From positions 1 through 12,219 of the forward strand of contig UQEW01000065.1 of NCBI GenBank assembly GCA_900540145.1: 12,219 bases of DNA, given 5' to 3'. Below, piece after piece: positions 6,834 to 12,219 of the stretch. Source of the stretch: an uncultured Eubacteriales bacterium. Its GTDB lineage: Bacteria > Bacillota > Clostridia > Peptostreptococcales > Anaerovoracaceae. Made by a program: the position numbers and the translations under genes. A model generated the notes under the pieces. It was given only the letters and a program-made list of their open reading frames with translations, made no database searches and was not told the origin of the DNA. Positions within the stretch are counted from its first letter, which is position 1. Each line of letters opens with the position of its first letter.

Positions 6834-7517
6834 ATGGACGGAATAATAAATTGGATAACAGAATGTTTTTCAGATCCGGCAATTTTGAGTGCCATTAAAG
6901 TTACGTTTCAGATGGCAATTTTTTCATGTGCCTTTTCTTCCATCCTGGGCATAATCTTCGGATTGCTTCTGGAAAGATTTGATTTCCCGGGCAAAAAGAT
7001 AATAATCAGAATAAACAGGACTTTGATGGGAATGCCTCCGGTGGTAGCCGGATTGATAGTTTATATGCTGCTCATGAGGCGGGGGCCGCTCGGTTCTCTG
7101 GGATGGCTGTTCACCATAAAAGGCATGATAGTGGCGCAGACTTTGATAATCACTCCTATAATGACAGGAATGATACACCAGCATGCCGTCAGCAAAGCCC
7201 CTGCCATACGTGAATTCTGCAGAACTATGGGAGCCAGCCCTATGCAGACCAATATGACGCTGCTGAAAGAGATGCGTCACGATATATACTTTTGCATGGT
7301 GACGGGATTCGGAAGAGCTATAAGCGAAGTCGGCAGCGTTATGCTGGTGGGAGGAAATATAAAGGGCAGTACCAGGACTATGACTACCGCCATATCGCTG
7401 CTCAAAAGCCAGGGTATATTCACTGAAGGCATAGCTTTGGGCGTAGTCTTGCTGGTTATGGCTTTTGTCATTCAATGGCTTTGTGACTTTTTGCAGAGAG
7501 GAGAGGAAAAGGCGTGA
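6834..7517 (+). CDS. Tungstate-type ABC transporter permease (TupB-like)
   Basis: A 227-residue permease, predicted to form the membrane channel for tungstate (or molybdate) uptake. Several hydrophobic segments are visible, at about residues 20-48, 60-80, 92-110, 150-170 and 193-217. The cytoplasmic coupling loop with the EAA-like pattern EFCRTMGASPMQTNMTLLKE lies near residues 126-145. The sequence style fits the TupB/WtpB group better than ModB. The ATG at 6834 has GGTGG five bases upstream; the frame stays open back to a TTG at 6729, which would add 35 residues of acidic repeat and overlap moaA, so I reject that start. Being next to moaA supports an oxyanion for pterin cofactors. Tungstate versus molybdate specificity is not readable here. 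Confidence 0.86.
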   Translation: MDGIINWITECFSDPAILSAIKVTFQMAIFSCAFSSILGIIFGLLLERFDFPGKKIIIRINRTLMGMPPVVAGLIVYMLLMRRGPLGSLGWLFTIKGMIVAQTLIITPIMTGMIHQHAVSKAPAIREFCRTMGASPMQTNMTLLKEMRHDIYFCMVTGFGRAISEVGSVMLVGGNIKGSTRTMTTAISLLKSQGIFTEGIALGVVLLVMAFVIQWLCDFLQRGEEKA

Positions 7518-8116
7518 AATTGCAGGGAATAAAAAAGACCATAGGTAACTTCCAACTTTCTGTAGATGAGCTTTTGATTGAAGAAGGAAAAATCCACGGC
7601 CTTGTAGGTCATAACGGCGCCGGCAAGTCCATATTGCTTAAGATAATCATGGGAATAATGAAGCAGGATGCAGGAGATATAGATTACGGGGGCATTTCTC
7701 AAAACGAAATTACGTTGATGACTCAGACGCCTTATCTGCTCCATACCAGCGTATATGAGAATGTAGTTTATCCGTTGAAACTCCGCAAGATTAAGCCGGA
7801 TGAAGAGGAAGTGGATAAACTTCTTGAGCGAGCAGGAATGTTAGCGCACAAGGAGCAATATGCGCTGAGTCTGTCCAGTGGGGAGAGGCAGAAGCTGTCA
7901 TTCCTGCGAGCGGTGATATTTAAGCCGAAGCTGATAATGATGGATGAGACTCTTTCCAACTTGGACCCGGACAGCGAAAACACCATTATAGAAATGATGA
8001 AAGAAATCCAAGATGAACGTCAGGCTACATGGATAATCGTCAGCCATCAGCTGGAAAGCAAAGGAGACCTTTGCGATATTATTCACCGTATGGAGGGCGG
8101 TAAGATGGTAGTTTAG
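7514..8116 (+). CDS. Tungstate-type ABC transporter ATP-binding protein (TupC-like)
   Basis: A 200-residue ABC ATPase, predicted to power the preceding permease. Motifs appear in order: Walker A GHNGAGKS at 32-39, Q-loop Q71, signature LSSGE at 120-124, Walker B with D144 and catalytic E145 in LIMMDETLSNLD, and switch histidine H178. The usual proline after the catalytic glutamate is threonine here. At about 200 residues it is a minimal nucleotide-binding domain without the C-terminal regulatory domain of ModC-type proteins, which fits the Tup group. It begins with GTG overlapping the permease stop by four bases (GTGA), after GAGAGGAAAAGG, so translation is probably coupled. Its 3' end overlaps the end of rqcH. 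Confidence 0.88.
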   Translation: MKLQGIKKTIGNFQLSVDELLIEEGKIHGLVGHNGAGKSILLKIIMGIMKQDAGDIDYGGISQNEITLMTQTPYLLHTSVYENVVYPLKLRKIKPDEEEVDKLLERAGMLAHKEQYALSLSSGERQKLSFLRAVIFKPKLIMMDETLSNLDPDSENTIIEMMKEIQDERQATWIIVSHQLESKGDLCDIIHRMEGGKMVV

Positions 8117-9773
8117 GGTTTACCCAGACTGTCTTGTTGCCTGTAAATATGACCATGCCCGGTTTGGCTCCGGCAGGCTTCTTTACGTGTTTGACAGGCA
8201 CATAATCTACCGGTACGTTTTCTGAATCTCTGGCCTTGCTGTAATAGGCAGCTATGCCGGCTGCTGCATATATTATCTCTTCCTGCTGCAAGACATCGTC
8301 AGAAGCAGGATGCAGTATCACATGAGAGCCGGGGATGTCTTTGGTATGGAACCATATATCTTTAGAGGCTGACATTTTAAAGGTCAGCATGTCATTCTCC
8401 TTGTTGTTGCGGCCTACATAAACGCAGGAGCCGTCTGAAAGGATGTATTTATGAGGCTCTGCTTTGAATTTTTTCTCTTTAAATCCTCCGGGAATTTTTC
8501 TCTTTCTTATATATCCTGTATCTTCCAATTCTTTTCTTAAAGCTTCAACTTCATATATATCTTCGGCATTGTCCAAATATGAAAGCACTGAATCCAGATA
8601 TTCTATCTCTTGTTGATTGGACTGGAGCTGCAGCTGTTTTTCTTTTATGGCAGTCTTTGACTTGCCGTATTTTTTAAAATAAATTTGTGCATTTTTTGAG
8701 GGACTGAAGCGAGGGTCCAGCGGAATCTCCACTTGTGAGCCGTCGTAATAATTGGTCACGGTAACTTTGTCGGCGCCTGGACTTACTGCGTGGATATTAG
8801 CTGTAAGAAGTTCTCCGAACAGTCTCAAATCATCTGAATTTTCGGCCTTAAGCAAGTCTTCTTTCAGCCTTTGCTCTTTTAGATGAAGTTTGTCCAGTTG
8901 TGAAGATACAGCTCTGTGTAAGTCTGATGATTTTTGGCGGACTTTATTGGTGCTCTGCTTGTTGGAGTAATAGTATTCAAGACAACTGCTTATGGACTCC
9001 AGCTGTATAGCCGAGCATACGTCTTGATACTCTGCTAGAGGAATGATGTAAAATTCTCTAGGAACATTTTTTTCATCACAATAAACTGTAGGCGTGACGT
9101 GTCCCGATTGCACAGCTCTAACGACGCTTTCCAGAAATTCGCCGGGATTGGAGTGGGAAGCCAATTCTTCGGCAAAAGCGGAAGAGATGCCTGCTACCGT
9201 CTTTTGCACGGCTTTGCCGGAAGCCGGCAGGATGGTATCTTTTGTGACCTGTTTAAAAGGGATTTTATCCTGAACGGGAGGATATTGATAGACTACGCCC
9301 GGAAGCAGTTGGCGTACTCGGTTGACATCTATGGATACGTGCTTGATGCAGTCTATTATCTTTCCGCTTGATATATCTATCAAAATTATGTTGCTGTGTT
9401 TGCCCATAATCTCAAAGATGAGCTTCTTAGAAACTGTAAAGCCCAGTTCGTTTAATGTCTCCAGAGATATTTCTAAAATACGCTCGCTGTCTTTTTGTGA
9501 TACGTCTATGATGCGGGCTCCTTGTATGTGCTTTCTTAAAAGCATGCAAAAAGAAAGGGGAGCCGGCGGATTGGGCAGGTTCTCTTCTATAAGATGAACT
9601 CTGGCTGAGGAAGGGTCTATGGATGCGTAGAGTTTGACCTTCCCTTGCTTTGTGTGTATGTTGAAGACCAGCTCATCAGCCTCCGGCTGATAGACCTTTT
9701 CTATTTTTCCGGTTGTTATGACTGACTGCAGCTGGCATGCTACAGCCATGGTTACTATTCCGTCAAATGCCAT
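8079..9773 (-). CDS. rqcH: RqcH, NFACT-family ribosome quality control protein
   Basis: A 564-residue NFACT protein (RqcH; also annotated fibronectin-binding protein FbpA/YloA). It binds stalled 50S subunits carrying peptidyl-tRNA and recruits alanyl-tRNA to add C-terminal alanine tails. The N-terminal NFACT-N domain covers about residues 1-200, beginning MAFDGIVTMAVACQL. A long charged coiled-coil region follows at about 270-420. The NFACT-R domain spans about 441-545, with VGRNNKENDMLTF and DIWFHTKDIPGSHVIL. At the position of the functionally important D97-R98 pair of B. subtilis RqcH, this protein has E97-R98. Length is normal. AAAGGAG stands five bases before the ATG, and a sigma-A promoter lies upstream. 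Its last 38 bases overlap the transporter ATPase gene. Confidence 0.95.
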   Translation of the reverse strand: MAFDGIVTMAVACQLQSVITTGKIEKVYQPEADELVFNIHTKQGKVKLYASIDPSSARVHLIEENLPNPPAPLSFCMLLRKHIQGARIIDVSQKDSERILEISLETLNELGFTVSKKLIFEIMGKHSNIILIDISSGKIIDCIKHVSIDVNRVRQLLPGVVYQYPPVQDKIPFKQVTKDTILPASGKAVQKTVAGISSAFAEELASHSNPGEFLESVVRAVQSGHVTPTVYCDEKNVPREFYIIPLAEYQDVCSAIQLESISSCLEYYYSNKQSTNKVRQKSSDLHRAVSSQLDKLHLKEQRLKEDLLKAENSDDLRLFGELLTANIHAVSPGADKVTVTNYYDGSQVEIPLDPRFSPSKNAQIYFKKYGKSKTAIKEKQLQLQSNQQEIEYLDSVLSYLDNAEDIYEVEALRKELEDTGYIRKRKIPGGFKEKKFKAEPHKYILSDGSCVYVGRNNKENDMLTFKMSASKDIWFHTKDIPGSHVILHPASDDVLQQEEIIYAAAGIAAYYSKARDSENVPVDYVPVKHVKKPAGAKPGMVIFTGNKTVWVNPKLPSYRPPYGE

Positions 9774-9820
9774 GGTAACTCCTTTGATGTTTGTCTTTCT
9801 GATATTTTATTCTAAATAAA

Positions 9821-9849
9821 AGTATATTAGAAAAACAGCTTTTTTACAA
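9821..9849 (-). promoter_or_regulatory. Sigma-A promoter for rqcH
   Basis: On the minus strand, TTGTAA (plus 9844-9849) is followed after exactly 17 bases by TATACT (plus 9821-9826). It is correctly oriented about 48 bases before the rqcH ATG. Assigned by consensus only. Confidence 0.6.
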
Positions 9850-9890
9850 GCTTTAAGAACTCCGCAAGGCGGAATTAAGGCGGATGTTTT

Positions 9891-10025
9891 ATGGAGTTGT
9901 GGTTATTGATACCTTTTTGGCGTTTTTGGATACTTTGTATCACAATATTGCCGGTTAAGTATGTTTTACGCCCATCAAGGCCGCGGCGAACCCCTTGCAA
10001 ACCCGTTTTTTTTCATGTACAATGA
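9891..10025 (+). CDS. Possible 44-residue hydrophobic small protein
   Basis: An open frame of 44 codons begins with ATG, seven bases after AAGGCGG (9877-9883), which could serve as a ribosome binding site. The product has a tryptophan-rich hydrophobic segment at residues 3-22 and a basic tail (RPSRPRR), as expected for a single-pass peptide with a cytoplasmic C-terminus. Against it: the yicC promoter overlaps its last 31 bases, I recognise no family, and the divergent region may simply be regulatory. No clear promoter is seen upstream on this strand. Confidence 0.2.
   Translation: MELWLLIPFWRFWILCITILPVKYVLRPSRPRRTPCKPVFFHVQ
9995..10023 (+). promoter_or_regulatory. Sigma-A promoter for yicC
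   Basis: TTGCAA at 9995-10000 and TACAAT at 10018-10023 are separated by exactly 17 bases, with a TG immediately before the -10 element. The distance to the yicC ATG is about 73 bases. Upstream, at 9929-9941, is a small inverted repeat GATAC-TTT-GTATC; whether it is an operator is unknown. Confidence 0.7.
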
Positions 10026-10096
10026 TTCCGTTACCATTAACTTAAAGTAGGAAAACAGGGAGAGCGACAATCGACCTGGGAAAAGAGGAAAATTAG

Positions 10097-10981
10097 ATGA
10101 TAAAAAGCATGACAGGATTCGGCCGCGGCGAATATAACGATGGAAAACGCAATATTACGGTGGAAATCAAATCTGTAAACCATCGCTACTCAGACATTTC
10201 TGTGAAAATGCCCAGGAGGTACGGATTTGCAGAAGATAAGATAAAGGCGGCAATCAAGGAAAAGTTGCGGCGCGGCAAGGTAGATGTTTCTGTCATGGTT
10301 GAAAACATCACTGAAAATGATATAAATATCAAGCTTAACCAACCTATTGCAAAGCAGTATTATGAGAATCTTAAAGTGCTTCAACAAGATTTTCAGCTGA
10401 GTGGAGATATTTCTCTCCAGCTTTTGGCCACCATGCCTGATGTGATGAAAGCCATAGCAGATGTGGATGATGAAGAAGAAATAACTAAAGCCATCTTGAT
10501 ACCGGTCAACCAGGCCGCAGACGACTTGGAGACCATGAGAAGGACCGAAGGAGAAAAGCTGGCGGCAGACCTCAAGGAAAAAGGCAAAAACATTAAAACC
10601 ATACTCGACCAGATAGAAGAAAGAGCGCCGGGCGTTGTAAAAGACTACACCGTTCGCCTCAAAGAGAGGATTATAGAGCTGCTTGACGGCAATGCCACTA
10701 TGCCGGAAGAAAGAATTTTGACGGAAGCTGCCATATTCGCCGACAAGTCCTCCATTGATGAGGAAATCACCCGCCTTAACAGCCACCTTGACCAGCTGGA
10801 AAAGATCTTGACATCAGGAGGCGATACTCAAGGTAAAAAGCTGGATTTTCTGGTGCAGGAGATGAACAGAGAAGCAAACACTATAGGCTCCAAAGCCAAC
10901 GACATAATAATTACTAATCATATGCTTGAGATAAAAAGCGAGATTGAAAAGATAAGAGAACAAGTTCAAAACATAGAATAA
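10097..10981 (+). CDS. YicC family endoribonuclease
   Basis: A 294-residue YicC-family protein of normal length. The family includes endoribonucleases acting on structured or small RNAs. The N-terminal YicC domain begins with the signature MIKSMTGFGRGE and continues with VEIKSVNHRYSDISVKMPR. The C-terminal DUF1732 region covers about residues 205-294, with EITRLNSHLDQL and the hallmark KLDFLVQEMNREANTIGSKAND. AGAGGAAAA sits just before the ATG. In most Firmicutes yicC is followed by remA, gmk and rpoZ; here gmk comes next without remA and has its own promoter. Confidence 0.95.
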   Translation: MIKSMTGFGRGEYNDGKRNITVEIKSVNHRYSDISVKMPRRYGFAEDKIKAAIKEKLRRGKVDVSVMVENITENDINIKLNQPIAKQYYENLKVLQQDFQLSGDISLQLLATMPDVMKAIADVDDEEEITKAILIPVNQAADDLETMRRTEGEKLAADLKEKGKNIKTILDQIEERAPGVVKDYTVRLKERIIELLDGNATMPEERILTEAAIFADKSSIDEEITRLNSHLDQLEKILTSGGDTQGKKLDFLVQEMNREANTIGSKANDIIITNHMLEIKSEIEKIREQVQNIE

Positions 10982-10984
10982 ACC

Positions 10985-11013
10985 TTGAATATATTAAGAA
11001 AACATGCTATAAT
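10985..11013 (+). promoter_or_regulatory. Strong sigma-A promoter for gmk-rpoZ
   Basis: TTGAAT at 10985-10990 and a perfect TATAAT at 11008-11013 are separated by 17 bases, with an extended -10 TG at 11005-11006. It begins four bases after the yicC stop, so gmk and rpoZ can be expressed separately from yicC. The leader to the gmk ATG is about 93 bases. Confidence 0.85.
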
Positions 11014-11061
11014 AATTATTCACGTAAGCAAAACACACAGCAAAACGTTGAAACAAGCATG

Positions 11062-11093
11062 ACTTTGCCGGACATAAAAGCGCCAGGCAAAGT
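11062..11093 (+). promoter_or_regulatory. Hairpin in the gmk leader
   Basis: Perfect 8-base arms ACTTTGCC (11062-11069) and GGCAAAGT (11086-11093) enclose a 16-base loop. The 3' arm ends eight bases before the AGGAG of gmk. No T run follows, so it is not a terminator; it might shape the leader RNA or be a binding site. Confidence 0.4.
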
Positions 11094-11112
11094 TTCACTA
11101 CAGGAGTTCAAG

Positions 11113-11739
11113 ATGAATTTCAGAGAAAAACATCCCGGCAAGTTATTCGTTCTTTCAGGCCCTTCCGGGGCAGGAAAAGGCACTATATGCAAGCGTCTTC
11201 TTGAAGAGACGGAAGACCTTGAGCTATCGGTATCTATGACTACCAGGGCGCCGCGAACAGGAGAAGTTGAAGGCATAAGCTATTATTTTACAGACGTTGA
11301 GACTTTTAAGAAGTCAATTGAGGGAGGGGAACTTCTGGAATATGCCCAAGTTTACGGCAATTATTACGGAACACCCAGACAGATGGTCCTGGAAAAACTT
11401 TCTCAAGGAACGGATGTAATCTTAGAAATAGACATGCAGGGTGCGCTTAAAGTCAAAGAAAATTATCCTGACGGCATTTTCATCTTTATATTGCCTCCGT
11501 CCATGTCAGAACTGAGGAAGAGGCTTACAGGGCGGGGAACGGAATCTGCTGAGGCCATAGAAATTAGGCTTGGGGAGACTTTTAAAGAACTTTCGTATAT
11601 AGAAAAATATGATTATTGTGTGGTAAACGGCGTCTTGGAGGAAGCAGTGGCAAGAGTTAAAGCCATAGTAGTGGCGGAACATTCAAAAGTTGCCTTTACC
11701 GCCGAAGAACTCATCGAGAGCTATAAGGAGGAAGCATAA
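11113..11739 (+). CDS. gmk: Guanylate kinase
   Basis: A 208-residue guanylate kinase, which phosphorylates GMP to GDP. The P-loop GPSGAGKGT is at residues 16-24. The GMP-binding region follows, with SVSMTTRAPRTGEVEG at 39-54 and YYF at 57-59, then EYAQVYGNYYGTP and EIDMQGA. The lid arginines are in RKRLTGRGTE. I chose ATG 11113, which has AGGAG six bases upstream; an in-frame ATG at 11059 would add 18 untypical residues over a leader hairpin and lacks a ribosome binding site. The stop overlaps the rpoZ start by one base (TAATG), a sign of coupled translation. Confidence 0.97.
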   Translation: MNFREKHPGKLFVLSGPSGAGKGTICKRLLEETEDLELSVSMTTRAPRTGEVEGISYYFTDVETFKKSIEGGELLEYAQVYGNYYGTPRQMVLEKLSQGTDVILEIDMQGALKVKENYPDGIFIFILPPSMSELRKRLTGRGTESAEAIEIRLGETFKELSYIEKYDYCVVNGVLEEAVARVKAIVVAEHSKVAFTAEELIESYKEEA

Positions 11740-11936
11740 TGTTATATCCATCGATTAATGAAATTAGAAAAAAGGCAGACAGCAGATATACTATAGTTAT
11801 ATTGGCAGCCAAGAGAGCAAGAGATATAATAGATGGCAAGCCAATACTTACGGATGCGGATACCGACAAGCCGGTTTCCATAGCTGCCCACGAAATAGCA
11901 GAAGACTTGATAACTTATAAGAGAGAAGAAATTTAA
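11739..11936 (+). CDS. rpoZ: RNA polymerase omega subunit
   Basis: A 65-residue omega subunit, which assists assembly of the beta-prime subunit into RNA polymerase. The conserved core is visible: PSINEIRKKADSRYTIVILAAKRARDI with the KRAR basic motif, then KPVSIAAHEIAEDLI near the C-terminus. Length and the position after gmk are typical. AAGGAGGAA lies just before the ATG, within the end of gmk. Three tandem repeats and an intrinsic terminator follow directly. coaBC and priA, often next in Firmicutes, are not here. Confidence 0.96.
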   Translation: MLYPSINEIRKKADSRYTIVILAAKRARDIIDGKPILTDADTDKPVSIAAHEIAEDLITYKREEI

Positions 11937-11981
11937 ATCTACCAGATTTGAATTTACCAGACTTGAATTTACCAGACTTGA
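11937..11981 (+). repeat. Three 15-bp tandem repeats directly after rpoZ
   Basis: Three contiguous units begin on the base after the rpoZ stop: ATCTACCAGATTTGA, then ATTTACCAGACTTGA twice. The last two are identical. In the rpoZ reading frame each unit ends in TGA. The unit is not self-complementary, so it is not itself a terminator. Confidence 0.9.
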
Positions 11982-12004
11982 AACCGGCTCAGACCGTAGA
12001 CAAA

Positions 12005-12060
12005 CCCCGGACAGATTGTATGATCGTCCGGGGCTTTCTTTTACTTTTTCTTTTTTTTCG
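12005..12060 (+). terminator. Intrinsic terminator of gmk-rpoZ
   Basis: Perfect GC-rich arms CCCCGGAC (12005-12012) and GTCCGGGG (12026-12033), extendable inward by GAT/ATC past one bulged base, are followed by a long T-rich tract including a run of eight T (12051-12058). Confidence 0.93.
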
Positions 12061-12140
12061 GAATTTTGTCAGCGAATTTACAGGAAATAGTATTTTTGGA
12101 GCGTAGGAACCGCTCAAAATGCAAAAAATCATAAAAATTA

Positions 12141-12200
12141 GACAAAAAGGGCTGTCGCACATCAATTAACGATAATTTTTCGTTAATGCGACAATCCCCC
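12141..12200 (-). terminator. Interrupted hairpin, probable terminator for a gene entering from the right
   Basis: Arms ATTAACGA (12165-12172) and TCGTTAAT (12180-12187) form an upper stem. After a five-base one-sided bulge, TGTCGC (12153-12158) pairs with GCGACA (12188-12193), and GGG with CCC below. Read on the minus strand, the hairpin is followed by TTTTTGTCTAATTTTT; read on the plus strand no T run follows. It faces the rpoZ terminator, so a convergent gene probably lies beyond the window. A transposon-end relic is an alternative. Confidence 0.5.
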
Positions 12201-12219
12201 ATGCCTCTGATATTATGCC

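Noticed and set aside
6924..7475. Long open frame (183 codons) on the minus strand
   Set aside because: It lies wholly inside the permease gene, has histidine/serine-rich shadow composition and matches no family. It is an antisense shadow.
11059..11112. Earlier gmk start at ATG 11059
   Set aside because: No ribosome binding site, the codons cover the leader hairpin, and the conserved protein begins right after ATG 11113.
12099..12115. GAGCG/CGCTC mini-hairpin between the two terminal hairpins
   Set aside because: Only five pairs and no T run on either strand. No function can be argued.

Overview
The window looks like a chromosomal segment of an anaerobic, low-to-mid GC Firmicute of class Clostridia. 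This is inferred from the Gram-positive division cluster yggS-sepF-yggT-divIVA, followed by lspA and rluD, the yicC-gmk-rpoZ block, an RqcH (NFACT) protein, AGGAG-type ribosome binding sites and consensus sigma-A promoters. A small antisense gene resembling the sigma-G inhibitor Gin/CsfB suggests a spore-forming lineage, but this rests on motif spacing alone. Nearly all the genes belong to recognisable families. I saw no phage, CRISPR array, rRNA, tRNA or intact insertion sequence.

Layout. (1) Positions 26-4708, + strand: seven co-directional genes with gaps of 11-58 bases. They are a membrane-anchored HlyD-like protein, PLP-binding YggS, SepF, YggT/YlmG, DivIVA, signal peptidase II (LspA) and an RluD-type pseudouridine synthase. 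They join septum placement and cell-pole architecture with lipoprotein maturation and rRNA modification. The S4-domain gene ylmH, often found between yggT and divIVA, is missing. (2) Positions 4709-5064: an 83-base inverted-repeat region and, on the - strand, a 41-residue four-cysteine protein with its own strong ribosome binding site. (3) Positions 5065-8116, + strand: a tightly overlapping molybdenum/tungsten block of an E1-like MoeB/ThiF/HesA protein, MoaA, and the permease and ATPase of a tungstate-type ABC transporter. No binding-protein gene is in the window. (4) Positions 8079-9773, - strand: rqcH, which overlaps the end of the transporter ATPase gene tail to tail. (5) Positions 9774-10096: a divergent regulatory region with a sigma-A promoter on each strand. 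(6) Positions 10097-11936, + strand: yicC, a separate promoter, gmk and rpoZ. remA, usual between yicC and gmk, is absent. (7) Positions 11937-12219: a tandem repeat, a strong intrinsic terminator and a second hairpin that reads as a terminator for a gene entering from the right on the - strand.

The least ordinary features are small. The Gin-like zinc protein lies antisense upstream of the cofactor operon. Short tandem repeats whose units are multiples of three bases sit at or just past the stop codons of three genes: lspA (9 bp), moaA (18 bp) and rpoZ (15 bp). In the moaA and rpoZ cases every unit repeats an in-frame stop. A small hairpin lies between the Shine-Dalgarno sequence and the start codon of lspA. 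I found no convincing large undescribed system.
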